Under the pieces are notes generated by a model that saw nothing but the letters and a program-made list of their open reading frames with translations, ran no database searches and had not been told where the DNA came from. Shown piece by piece: positions 52,324-62,200 of a stretch of DNA of 64,000 nt. The DNA is from Lacipirellula parvula. Its GTDB lineage: Bacteria > Planctomycetota > Planctomycetia > Pirellulales > Lacipirellulaceae. The stretch is from positions 6,802,501-6,866,500 of the forward strand of contig NZ_AP021861.1 of the NCBI RefSeq assembly GCF_009177095.1, given 5' to 3'. The position numbers were made by a program, and so were the translations under genes. The stretch's first letter is position 1; each line of letters starts with the position of its first letter.

Positions 52324-54033
52324 ATGAATTTGAGAATGGTTAAGTTCGATTCACTCAACCTTGGTCCGGCTCTGCTTCGCGCGATCGCCGACAAAGGTTA
52401 CGAGATCGCGACGCCGATTCAGGCTGATGCGATTCCCCCGATCCTCGAAGGTCGCGACCTGATCGGTTGCGCCCAGACCGGCACCGGCAAGACGGCCGCT
52501 TTCGCGCTGCCGACAATCCACCGTATTCTCGTCGCGCTCCAAAAAGAACGCGACGAAGCGGCCAAGGCCAACGGTCAACCGACCGACCAACCCGAAGCGG
52601 CGGAAGCTCCTGCCGAACCTCAAGATTCGCGCCGCCAAGGCAATCGGGCCGATCGCCGCGCCGGTCGCCACCAAACTTCACGCCGTCCGCAAGCTCGTCG
52701 CAAGACCCGCGCCCTGGTGCTCGCTCCGACCCGCGAACTCGTTTCGCAAATCGCGGCCAGCTTCGCTGTCTACGGCAAGCACACCGCGCTGCGTCATGCC
52801 GTGATCTACGGCGGCGTCGGCCAGGGCCCGCAAGTGAAGGCCCTGCAACACGGTTCTGACGTGATCATCGCCACGCCGGGCCGCTTGCTCGACCTGATGA
52901 ACCAAGGGCACGTTGATCTCAGCAAGATCGAGAGCCTGATTCTCGACGAAGCCGATCAAATGCTCGACATGGGCTTCATCCCCGACCTGAAGCGGATCAT
53001 CTCGAAGGTGCCGAAGCAGCGCCAAACGCTGATGTTCTCGGCCACGATGCCGCAAGCGATTCGCGAACTCGCTCACGAGTGGCTTGAGTTCCCCGTGAGC
53101 GTGCAAACCGCTCCGGTCGCGACGCCGGCCGAGAAGGTCGACCAAACGGTTTACTTCGTCTCGAAGGACGGCAAGATTCGCCTCCTCGAGCAGTGGCTGC
53201 AGAACACAGCGAACAGCCGCACGATCGTCTTCTCGCGCACCAAGCACGGGGCCGACAAGATCGTGAAGTACCTCTGCAAGAGCAAGATCAACGCCGCGGC
53301 GATTCACGGCAACAAAAGCCAGAACTTCCGCGAACGGACGCTGCAGCAGTTCAAGTCGAACCGTCCGCCGGTGTTGGTGGCGACCGACATCGCCGCTCGC
53401 GGTCTCGACATCAAAGAGGTGTCGCACGTCATTAATTACGACATCCCGGAAACCCCGGAAACCTACGTGCACCGCATCGGTCGCACGGCTCGCGCCGGCG
53501 CCACGGGTTCAGCGATCTCGTTCTGCTCGGCGGAAGAGATTCGCTACTTCCGCGGCATCGAGAAGTTGACCCGTCGGCGGATCGAAGTCGGCGTCGGTCA
53601 CGAAGACCTTACGTTCACCGCTCCCCCGGCCCCGGTCGACGAACCACGCCCGCAGCGTGGCGGCCAACGTGGCCGTCGCGGCGGACCGGGCGGTCCTGGC
53701 GGCGGCGGTAATCGTCGTTCGCGGTTCAGCAAGTCGAACGGCGGCGGCTACGGCAATAACAATGGCGGCGGTAGCAACGGCGCCCCGGCCGCTGGTCACG
53801 CCACTGGCAACGGCGCTGGCGGAGCCCGCCCAGCTGGCGGTCGTCGTTTCAACGGCGCGAATGGCGCCAGCCGTCCGAAGCCACCTCGTCCGCCGAAGCG
53901 TCGCACCGACGGTCGCGCCGCCGACAGCGAGCCGCTGACGCTCGACGGTCCCGCGCCCGCCAACAACAAGCCGCCGGCCACCGGCAGCGGCCGTCGCCCC
54001 AAGCGCCGCAAGAAGGTGACTTCGAAGCTGTAA
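52324..54033 (+). CDS. DEAD-box RNA helicase (RhlE-like) with basic insert and RGG/Gly-rich tail
   Basis: 569 residues. Q motif (FDSLNLGPALLRAIADKGYE, TPIQADAIP), motif I AQTGTGKTAAF, Ia LAPTRELVSQI, II LDEADQMLDMGF, III FSATMP, IV-V in the C-terminal domain (VFSRTKHGADKIVKYL, VLVATDIAARGLDI) and VI HRIGRTARAG. Between motifs I and Ia is an unusual insert (about 75-125) of Glu/Ala then Arg-rich sequence. The tail (about 440-569) is Gly/Arg/Asn-rich and basic, as in RNA-chaperone helicases. It unwinds RNA using ATP, probably in ribosome assembly or cold adaptation. Met at 52336 is an equally possible start. Confidence 0.92.
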   Translation: MNLRMVKFDSLNLGPALLRAIADKGYEIATPIQADAIPPILEGRDLIGCAQTGTGKTAAFALPTIHRILVALQKERDEAAKANGQPTDQPEAAEAPAEPQDSRRQGNRADRRAGRHQTSRRPQARRKTRALVLAPTRELVSQIAASFAVYGKHTALRHAVIYGGVGQGPQVKALQHGSDVIIATPGRLLDLMNQGHVDLSKIESLILDEADQMLDMGFIPDLKRIISKVPKQRQTLMFSATMPQAIRELAHEWLEFPVSVQTAPVATPAEKVDQTVYFVSKDGKIRLLEQWLQNTANSRTIVFSRTKHGADKIVKYLCKSKINAAAIHGNKSQNFRERTLQQFKSNRPPVLVATDIAARGLDIKEVSHVINYDIPETPETYVHRIGRTARAGATGSAISFCSAEEIRYFRGIEKLTRRRIEVGVGHEDLTFTAPPAPVDEPRPQRGGQRGRRGGPGGPGGGGNRRSRFSKSNGGGYGNNNGGGSNGAPAAGHATGNGAGGARPAGGRRFNGANGASRPKPPRPPKRRTDGRAADSEPLTLDGPAPANNKPPATGSGRRPKRRKKVTSKL

Positions 54034-54254
54034 AAGTTGCGAAGCCTTCGTAAGGATTGCGCGAAGCTTAGTAAGCCGCTGCGCTTAACGGCGAATTGCC
54101 GGGGAATTCCTCGGCAATTCGCCGCGCAGGCCGCTGCTTGAAAAGCGCTAACGTCGCGACTGGCGTTTACACTAGAGAGAGCGTCACGGCCCGCATTGTC
54201 GGCGACGCCCTCGGTGGCGAAGGTCGTCGCCTCTCACTCCAGGCGGTTCTTGCG

Positions 54255-55844
54255 ATGCATCGTTCGCGGCAACTCATTTTGCTAACGCTCTTGGCTGTTT
54301 GTTGTTGCCAACAACGCGGCGCCGCGCAGCCATACGTTCCCGGCATCGACGTCTCGCTCTTTCAGGATGCGATTGACTGGAATGCCGTCCGCACGGCCGG
54401 CGTCGAGTTCGCCGTCGTCCGCGCGAGCCGCGGCGAGACCTACAACGACCCGCTGTTCCTCGCCAATATGCGTGAGGCGACGAAGGCGGGCGTGTTGGTC
54501 GGAACGTATCACTTCTGCAACCTCGACACGAACTACGGTTCGCTGTCGAACGCCGATGCGATCGCCGACGCCACGGCCGAAGCCAATCATTACCTCAGCG
54601 TCATCAAACCCTACTACGACGCCGGTCAGATGCTGCCCCCGGTGGCCGACGTCGAAGGCTTCCCAGACTTTGCCTCGACGGCTCAGGCGAAGAACTACAC
54701 TTCGGTTTGGACAAAACAGTTCTCCGACACGATCTACAACTCGCTCGGCGTGAAGCCGATGGTTTACACGAGTCTCTCGAAGGCGAACAGCTTCTTCACC
54801 ACCGCGGTGTCGAACCAGAACGACCTCTGGCTCGCGTGGTGGAAGTCGACCGGTACGGCCAACCCGCCCACGGCCGCCGACACGCCGACATGGGGCGCCT
54901 GGGACTTTTGGCAGTGGGCCGACGACTGGACGGTCAACGGCATCGAAGGAGCCGTCGACGGCGACTTGTTCAACGGCAACCGCGCTCAATTGGAAGCGAA
55001 GCTCAGCGGCCATGGCCAGCTTGGCGGTCTGCCCGGCGGGCGGATGCTGATTACCGACTTCGACGGCGGCGATCAGGAAGGTTACTTCGGGCAATCGCCG
55101 ACTTACTCAGGTTCGAACACCGGCATCGCCTCGGCGACCGCGGAGCGCGTCACGAACCAAGCGCACGAAGGGACCGGTTCGCAACGACTTACGGTCACCC
55201 CGAGCAGCGCCACGTGGTCGATGCGCTTCCTGCCCGGCCTCGGCGCCTCGCCCTCAACGCCCGATGCGAATCTCAAGCTTGAGACGACAGGTTCGATCGG
55301 CTTCTGGCTGAAGACGGCTAGCACCGGGATGTCGGTCCAACTTGCAATCGACGATTCCGATGGCACGGAGCGCAGCATTTCAAAGTCTGTCGCGTCCGAC
55401 AATCAGTGGCATCTCTACGAATGGCAGTTCGACGACGCAGCCCAGTGGAACACGTGGCTGTCGGGCTCAAACGGCGCGATCAACGCTGCGACGACGACGA
55501 TCGACTCAATCCTGTTCTCGGGCAACGCTGCGTCAACGTTCTATATGGATACGGTGGCCCATAATCCCAATGGGAGTTTGGCGCCGATTGCGGGCGACTT
55601 CAACCAGGACTGGCTCGTCGACGGTCGCGACCTCGACGTGTGGAAGACGGCGTTCGGCGCCACCGCAGCGGGCGATGCGAACAACGACGGCGTCACCAAT
55701 GGCGCCGACTTCCTCGTTTGGCAAAGCCATCAAACGGTCGTGAACGCCTCTGCCGCCGTCGCCGCCGTGCCCGAACCTGCCGCGGTGACGCTCGTCGGCG
55801 TCGCTCTCCTCTGCGGGTGGCGTCGCCGAGGCCATGCGGGGTAA
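54255..55844 (+). CDS. Secreted GH25 lysozyme with dockerin-like repeats and PEP-CTERM tail
   Basis: 529 residues from MHRSRQLILLTLLAVCCC, a signal peptide. The GH25 domain (about 28-235) has GIDVSLFQDAIDW and the catalytic PVADVEGFPDF (Asp132, Glu134), with WLAWW and WDFWQW typical of muramidases. A beta-sandwich, carbohydrate-binding-like region (about 255-430) follows, then dockerin-type-I-like loops (GDFNQDWLVDGRDLDVWK, GDANNDGVTNGADFLVWQ) and a PEP-CTERM signal (VPEPAAVTLVGVALLCG, WRRRG). It should cleave peptidoglycan, either its own or that of prey or competitors. The next gene starts 11 bases after the stop. Confidence 0.88.
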   Translation: MHRSRQLILLTLLAVCCCQQRGAAQPYVPGIDVSLFQDAIDWNAVRTAGVEFAVVRASRGETYNDPLFLANMREATKAGVLVGTYHFCNLDTNYGSLSNADAIADATAEANHYLSVIKPYYDAGQMLPPVADVEGFPDFASTAQAKNYTSVWTKQFSDTIYNSLGVKPMVYTSLSKANSFFTTAVSNQNDLWLAWWKSTGTANPPTAADTPTWGAWDFWQWADDWTVNGIEGAVDGDLFNGNRAQLEAKLSGHGQLGGLPGGRMLITDFDGGDQEGYFGQSPTYSGSNTGIASATAERVTNQAHEGTGSQRLTVTPSSATWSMRFLPGLGASPSTPDANLKLETTGSIGFWLKTASTGMSVQLAIDDSDGTERSISKSVASDNQWHLYEWQFDDAAQWNTWLSGSNGAINAATTTIDSILFSGNAASTFYMDTVAHNPNGSLAPIAGDFNQDWLVDGRDLDVWKTAFGATAAGDANNDGVTNGADFLVWQSHQTVVNASAAVAAVPEPAAVTLVGVALLCGWRRRGHAG

Positions 55845-55854
55845 GCTGCTCGGC

Positions 55855-57201
55855 ATGGATGAATCGTTCGAAGTGGTCGTCATCGGCGCCGGAGCGGCTG
55901 GGCTTATGGCGGCGACGCGCGCCGCCGAACGGGGCCGCCGTACGCTGCTGCTCGAGAAGAACACGAAGCCTGGCGTGAAGATCCTCATGTCGGGCGGCAC
56001 CCGCTGCAACCTCACCCACTCAACCGACGCCCGCGGCATCGTCGCGGGCTTCGGCGCGGGGGGGCCGTTCCTCCACTCGGCGCTCGCGGCGCTCGGGCCG
56101 GACGAACTCGTGTGGATGTTCGAAGCCGAGGGGGTCGCGACCAAAGTTGAAGAGACCGGCAAGGTGTTCCCGGCCAGCGACCGTGCGCTCGACGTGCTGC
56201 TCGCGCTACGGCGAATGCTCGATCGCAGCGGCGCCGAGTTGCGACTCGCGACGCCAGTGCTGGAGATCGCCCGCGAAGGCGACGGCTATCGCGTGTTTAC
56301 CGACGACGGCGGCATCCATGCCGAGCGGCTGATCATCACCGTCGGCGGCCAGTCGTACCCCGGCTGCGGCACGATCGGCGAAGGGTACGCGTGGGCGAAG
56401 ACGTTCGGCCACAAAATCATCCCGCCCCGCCCCGCGCTCGTGCCGCTCACGTCGAACGAACGCTGGGTGCAAGAACTAAGCGGCGTGACCGTGCCCGACG
56501 TTCTAGTAGAGGTCGTGGCCGACGATTCTCCCCCTCCCTCGAAGGGAGGGGCCAGGGGAGGGATTCCCAACCGCCCCACCCCGCAAGAAAAAGCAGACAA
56601 GAAAAACCAAAAACCCCTCACCCAACCTCTCCCCTCAGGGGAGAGGGTTCGGATGTCTCGCCGCGCTTCGTTCTTGTTCACCCACTTCGGCCTCTCCGGC
56701 CCCGCGCCGATGGACGTCAGCCGCGCGATCACGGAACGTCCCCAAGCCGGGTTGTGGAAGGCGATCTGCGACTTCGTTCCCAATGTGAAAGAGAACGAAA
56801 TCCTCGACCGCCTCGCCGCCGAAGCCGCACACTCCGGCAAGAAGGGCGTCCTCAACATCATCGCGGAACTCGCGCCGCGCCGTTTGGCCGAGGCGCTGAT
56901 GACCCGCGCTCGCGTCCCGCACGATCGCCGCGCCGCCGAACTCTCGCGTAACGAGCGCTTGGCGCTCGTCGAAGGATTGAAACGGACCGCCATCCCCATC
57001 AGCGGCACGCTCGGCTTCAAGAAGGCCGAGGTCACCGCCGGCGGCGTCTCGCTCGACGAAGTCGACTCGCGGACGATGGAAAGCAAGCTCGCGCCGAACC
57101 TGTTTTTCGCCGGCGAGATTCTCGATCTCGACGGCCGCATCGGCGGTTTTAATTTTCAGGCGGCGTTCAGCACCGGCTTTCTCGCCGGCGAGAAGGCGTA
57201 A
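55855..57201 (+). CDS. HI0933-family flavoprotein with an in-frame repeat insertion
   Basis: 448 residues from MDESFEVVVIGAGAAGLMAA (Rossmann FAD motif), with KPGVKILMSGGTRCNLTH, then GGQSYPGCGTIGEGYAWAK, LLFTHFGLSGPAPMDVSR-type (FLFTHFGLSGPAP) and the end AGEILDLDGRIGGFNFQAAFSTG: all HI0933 (YhiN) signatures of a putative FAD-dependent oxidoreductase. Residues about 225-266 (PPPSKGGARGGIP ... PLPSGERVR) are encoded by a diverged copy of the CTCCCC inverted repeat (56528-56651) and interrupt a beta hairpin just before RASFLFTHF. The reading frame stays open through it. Substrate unknown. Confidence 0.9.
   Translation: MDESFEVVVIGAGAAGLMAATRAAERGRRTLLLEKNTKPGVKILMSGGTRCNLTHSTDARGIVAGFGAGGPFLHSALAALGPDELVWMFEAEGVATKVEETGKVFPASDRALDVLLALRRMLDRSGAELRLATPVLEIAREGDGYRVFTDDGGIHAERLIITVGGQSYPGCGTIGEGYAWAKTFGHKIIPPRPALVPLTSNERWVQELSGVTVPDVLVEVVADDSPPPSKGGARGGIPNRPTPQEKADKKNQKPLTQPLPSGERVRMSRRASFLFTHFGLSGPAPMDVSRAITERPQAGLWKAICDFVPNVKENEILDRLAAEAAHSGKKGVLNIIAELAPRRLAEALMTRARVPHDRRAAELSRNERLALVEGLKRTAIPISGTLGFKKAEVTAGGVSLDEVDSRTMESKLAPNLFFAGEILDLDGRIGGFNFQAAFSTGFLAGEKA
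56528..56651. repeat. CTCCCC inverted repeat inside the HI0933 flavoprotein gene
   Basis: Left part CCCCCTCCCTCGAAGGGAGG and right part CTCTCCCCTCAGGGGAGAG each form hairpins, as in the intergenic copies at 13610 and 51576. The length of 124 bases keeps the protein in frame. Confidence 0.72.
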
Positions 57202-57309
57202 ACCGCCCGATTGCTGCGCAGTTTCGGGGCTGGCGACGGCGCCGAACGTCTAACTAAAATAGGCCTCTTCGGCCAACAGACTTTTCTGCACCACCCTGCG
57301 AGCACATCC

Positions 57310-59067
57310 ATGGATCGCCGCCAGTTCCTCGCCGCCAGCGCTCTCACGCCGGCACTCACTCTCGCCGCGTCTCGCCTCGGCTTCGCAGCGGAGAGCGACG
57401 GTTGGATCCAACTCTTCAACGGCAAGGACCTCACGGGCTGGACGCCGAAGATTCGCGGGCATGAACTCGGCGTCAACTACGCCGACACGTTCCGCGTCGA
57501 GAACGGCGTCATCAAAACCGCCTACGATAAGTACGAAGGCCCCTTCCGCGGCCGCTACGGCCACCTGTTCTATAAGGAGCCGTACTCGAACTACATCCTG
57601 CGCATCGAGTACCGCTTCGTCGGCGAGCAGGCCAACGGCGGCCCCGGCTGGGCGACCCGCAACAGCGGCGTGATGATCCATGGGCAAGATCCGAAGGGGA
57701 TGACGAAGGACCAGGAGTTTCCCGTTTCGATCGAGGTGCAGTTCCTCGGCGGCGATGGCAAGAACCCGCGGCCAACGGGCAACCTCTGCACGCCTGGTAC
57801 GAACGTCGTGCTCGATGGCAAGCTCCACACGGCCCACTGCACGAACAGTACGAGCGACACCTTCCACGGCGACCAATGGGTGACCGCCGAGATTGAAGTC
57901 CACGCCGGCAAACTGATCCGCCACAAGATCAACGGCAAGACGGTGCTCGAGTACACCGAGCCGCAACTCGATCCGCAAGACGCGGATGCCAAGAAGTTGC
58001 TCGAGGCCGGTGCGGCGAAGATCATCACTGGCGGCACGATCGCGCTGCAGTCGGAAAGCCATCCCGTCGAGTTCCGCAAAGTGGAACTCAAGCCGCTGCC
58101 AGCCGAGACAGGCGCCAAGAACGATCCGCAGGAGCCGTGCGACCCTGTGGAACTCACCGAGCCGGGTTCGTTCATGATCGTCGCGATGCCCGATACCCAG
58201 ATCTACGCGATGCATCTCAAGTGGAATCATCACTTCCACAACCAAACGCAGTGGATCGCCGACAACGCCGAGCGGCTCAACATCAAGTACGTCCTCCACG
58301 AAGGGGACATCACGAACAACAACGTGCCGAAGCAGTGGGAAGTTGCGAAGGCGGCGATGAGCCGGCTCGACGGTAAGGTTCCCTACGCCTTGACGCCGGG
58401 CAATCACGACTACGGCAAGAACGGTTCGTCGGCCGATCGCACGACGATGCTCAACGACTATTTCTCCGCCGAGGAACTGGCGAAGGTTCCCGGCTTCGGC
58501 GGCGTGATGGAAGCGGGCAAGCTGGAGAATAGCTACCACACGTTCGAAGCGAACGGCAAGAAGTATCTCATCCTCGCGCTCGAATGGGGACCGCGGGACG
58601 AAGCGGTGGCGTGGGCCGACAAGATCGTCAGCAAGCATCCCGATCATCAAGTGATCCTGCTCACACATGCCTACATGTACTACGACGATACGCGGTACGA
58701 CTGGAAGACGCGCGGCGACAAGCAAACCTGGAACCCGCACGCTTACGCCCAGTCGAAGCTGCCAGGCGGCGTCAACGACGGCCAAGAGCTATGGGACAAG
58801 CTCGTGAAGAAGCACCCTGGCTTTATCATGACGCTCAACGGCCACGTCCTCGAAGATGGCGCCGGCCGCACGTCGACCCCCGGCGACGCGGGTAACATGG
58901 TCCATCAAATGCTGGCCAACTATCAGAACCGCGCTGAGGGAGGCGAAGGCTTCATGCGACTGATCGAGTTCCTGCCCGACGGCAAGACGATCAAGGTACG
59001 GAGCTTTAGCCCGTCGACGAAGCGGTGCAAAGTGGCCGAGGATCAGCAGTTCACGCTGAGCCTGTAG
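57310..59067 (+). CDS. Exported DUF1080 and metallophosphoesterase fusion
   Basis: 585 residues. The start MDRRQFLAASALTPALTLAA is a Tat-type signal. The first domain (about 30-265) is DUF1080 (3-keto-disaccharide hydrolase-like, LamG fold): WIQLFNGKDLTGW, GVMIHGQDPKG, TIALQSESHPVEFRKVEL. The second (about 275-580) is a calcineurin-like phosphoesterase with MPDTQIYA, HEGDITNNN, LTPGNHDYG, LLTHAYMYYDDT and LNGHVLEDG, so the metal ligands are present. DUF1080 proteins often act on glycans; the fusion suggests removal of phosphate from a modified sugar (inference). It stands alone with an inverted repeat downstream. Confidence 0.86.
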   Translation: MDRRQFLAASALTPALTLAASRLGFAAESDGWIQLFNGKDLTGWTPKIRGHELGVNYADTFRVENGVIKTAYDKYEGPFRGRYGHLFYKEPYSNYILRIEYRFVGEQANGGPGWATRNSGVMIHGQDPKGMTKDQEFPVSIEVQFLGGDGKNPRPTGNLCTPGTNVVLDGKLHTAHCTNSTSDTFHGDQWVTAEIEVHAGKLIRHKINGKTVLEYTEPQLDPQDADAKKLLEAGAAKIITGGTIALQSESHPVEFRKVELKPLPAETGAKNDPQEPCDPVELTEPGSFMIVAMPDTQIYAMHLKWNHHFHNQTQWIADNAERLNIKYVLHEGDITNNNVPKQWEVAKAAMSRLDGKVPYALTPGNHDYGKNGSSADRTTMLNDYFSAEELAKVPGFGGVMEAGKLENSYHTFEANGKKYLILALEWGPRDEAVAWADKIVSKHPDHQVILLTHAYMYYDDTRYDWKTRGDKQTWNPHAYAQSKLPGGVNDGQELWDKLVKKHPGFIMTLNGHVLEDGAGRTSTPGDAGNMVHQMLANYQNRAEGGEGFMRLIEFLPDGKTIKVRSFSPSTKRCKVAEDQQFTLSL

Positions 59068-59112
59068 GGCGAATGCGTTAACCGCGAATCACGCGAATCT
59101 GCAGCAGCATGA

Positions 59113-59209
59113 GAAGACTGGACAGGATTACGGGATCGTATCGGATCGACAGGATTGGAAAGACGAAATCCTGTCGATCCTCTTTATCATGTGATCCCGT
59201 CCAGTCTTA
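59113..59209. repeat. Nested inverted repeat after the DUF1080 gene
   Basis: Outer arms AAGACTGGACAGGATTACGG (left) and GATCCCGTCCAGTCTT (right); inner arms GATCGACAGGATT and AATCCTGTCGATC. It lies between convergent genes and could act as a bidirectional terminator. Confidence 0.78.
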
Positions 59210-59244
59210 ATTTGCGTCAAGTAACGGTTAATCGCCGTACCGAC

Positions 59245-62200
59245 TTACTCGCCGCCGGAGGCCGTTTCGGCGGGAGGCGTCGGCGCCGTCTGCTGCGCGG
59301 CGAGGAACTCGAGCAGGTCGAGGAACTCGACGCCGCTCATTCCTTCGTGCAGTTTCTCCGGCATGCTGGAGACTTCGAGCTCTTCGCGAATGTCGATGTC
59401 TTCCTTCGGCACCTTCTCAACGGTGCCCTGGCCGACGACGAGGGTCAGTTCCTTGTCGTCCTCAGCGACGACAAGCCCCGAGACCGCTTTGCCGTCGATC
59501 GTGAGAATGTTGGTCGCCCGGTACTTCGGATCGATCTTCTTGTTGGGGAACAGCACCGATTCGAGGATTTCGTCGAGCCGCAGCCGCTTGCCGACGTCGC
59601 TCAGGTTTGGTCCGAAGTCGGCCCCCTCGGCGCCGACGCGATGGCAGGCGGCGCACGCCCGCTTGAAGACCTTGGCGCCTTCGCCCGCGTTGCCGTCGAG
59701 GGCGTTGAGCCGCGACATCACCGTGGTGCGATGGCCTTCGCTGTCGTAGCGTTCGATGATCGAGTTCACCAGCGAAGTCACTTCGCGGCCCTTATCGTTG
59801 CCGGAAGCAACGCGAACGAGAAAAGCCGCCGCTGCCGGATCTTCAATCGACCACGGTGCATTCCCGGCGAGGGCCGGTTCCCACACCGGTCGTAGCGAAC
59901 CAAGCGCACTTTCAAGCGTGAACGTGAGCTCGGCATCCATCGGGTGCTTGAGCACGCCGAGCGCGAGTTGCACCGCCGTCGGTACGGGGAAGTAGCTCAA
60001 CCCGCGAACCGCTTCGAGTCGCACCCGCGGGTGAGGATCGCTTGCGAGCTTCGCCAGCATGTCGAGGGCGCCCGGATAGAGATCGCGTTGGTCGGCGATC
60101 GTGTGCGCCGCCGCCGCGCGAGCGTTGAAGTCTTGCGCCGCGGCGACCTGTTCGATCAGCTTCGCATCGAACGCATGCTGCCCGGCGAGCGCCCACATTG
60201 CTTCGGTGATAAGTCGATCGTGCAGCGGATCGTTCGCATCGATCTTGCCGACCCACTCCTGCACTGCCGCGACGACCTGATCTTTCGGTCGATCGCGCAG
60301 TTCGCGCTGTACGCGGTACCGCGCTGCGGGCTCGTATTCGCGGAGTTGTTCCAAGAGTTCCGGCACGCTCTTCCCCGCTTGGGTGACCGGCGTCACCAGC
60401 GGCCGGCCCTTCGCGGTCATGCGGTAGATGCGGCCATGCGTGTGATCGCGATTCGGATCGCGCTGCGAGTACTGCATGTGGCCGATGAGCGGGTTATGCC
60501 AATCGATGAAGTAGAGGGCGCCATCGGGGCCAATTTGCGGATCGCCGGGGCGGAAGTTGCGGTCGGTCGACGTCACCAGATCTTCGACGCGACTTCCTTT
60601 GTAGCCCGAGCCATTGTCCTCAACCTTGAACTGCAAAATGCCGTTCATGTTGATGACGCAGGCGTAGAAGAAGTTCCCCTGCTCCGATTCGGGGAAGTGG
60701 CGGCTAAACAAAAAGCCGTTGCCGAGCGCCGGCCGCATCGTTGGGCCGTCGTAGGCGATGAACTGCTCGTTGTTGCCTCGCTGCTCGCTCGGCGCCACGG
60801 TCAGCGGCGTCGCCCAGTGCTGGTTGGCGCCGGTGCCGTCGCCGAGGAACGGCTGGCCCCAATCGTTGTGGCTAAAGCACCACGCGTTCACCAGACAGGG
60901 GTAGATGTACTTTTCCAGCTTCCAGTTACGCGGGTCGAGGGCGTAGCCGGACGATTTGTCTTTGTTGCGGACCGGTCCGTACGGCGTTTCGACCGTGCCG
61001 CTCATCGAGATCCCTTCGAGCATGATGAGCCGCCCGTCGGGGGTCCACTCGAACGCGCTGATCGCGTGATGCGTATCGTCGGTAGCGAAGCCGTCGAGCA
61101 CCACCTCGTGGACGTCGGCCTTATCGTCGCCGTCGGTATCCTTGAAAAACATCAGCTTCGGCTGATTCACGACGAGCACGCCGCCGTTCCAGAACTCGAA
61201 CCCGACCGGCACGTGCAATCCGTCGGCGAAGACAGTCGACTTGTCGGCCTTACCGTCCCCGTCGGTGTCTTCGAAGATGATCAGCTTGTCGTTCGGTTTC
61301 GGATCGCCCGGCTTCCACTGCGGGTAGCTTGGCATGCACGCGGCCCACAGGCGGCCCTTGTTATCAAACGCCATCTGCACCGGCTTGGCGAGGTCGGGGA
61401 AGTCTTCTTCCGATGCGAAGGTTTGGATTTCGTATCCCTCGGGAACCTTCATCGCCTTGAGCGCTTCATCGGGCGTGAGGATGCGGAGGTCAGCCGGTTC
61501 GGAATAGGGTTTTGTGCCGAAGGCGGTCGGCGGGATCGCGAGCACGGGGTTCACGTCGTCGGGGACCGGCGGCGTCTTGCCTTGAGCGATCGCCCAGATG
61601 ACTTCGTCACGCTGCGCGCACATCTTGCGAATCTTCGCATACTCGGCAGGGAACGTTTCGACGTCGAGCGGTTTCGAACGGCTGCCGTAGACGTACCAGC
61701 CGTTGACCATGCGGTAGTCTTGCTGGTGGTGCCATTGGAGGTCGACGATGGCGTTGCGCAACGGCTCAAGCTTTTTCCAGTCGGACGCTTTCGTGATATC
61801 GACCGTCCCTTTTCCAAAGAGTGCTCCGTCAAGAATGCCCGCGACGAACGCATCTCCGACGGGATTAAGGTGGACGCCGTCAGTCGTGAAATGGAGTACT
61901 AGTCCCTTCTTTCCTTCCTTTGATCGCTTCGGCTCCTGCGGAGTCTTTGCGAACAGATCAACGAACGGCAACTTCTCCGTCTGCGCGAACTCCTTCATCG
62001 CCTTCGTATACTCATAGAGATTCTCATTCTCCTTAGCCCCATTCGGCATCAACGGATTGCCGGTTGCTTCGTACGCAATTGGCGATACCAGTACAATCCG
62101 CGGCGCCACGCCATCTTTGGTGAACTGGTCGCGGGTCCGTTTCACCCATGCCGCCAAGTCTTCCTTGAACTTCGGCAGCCCGTCGTATCCGGCATACGAC

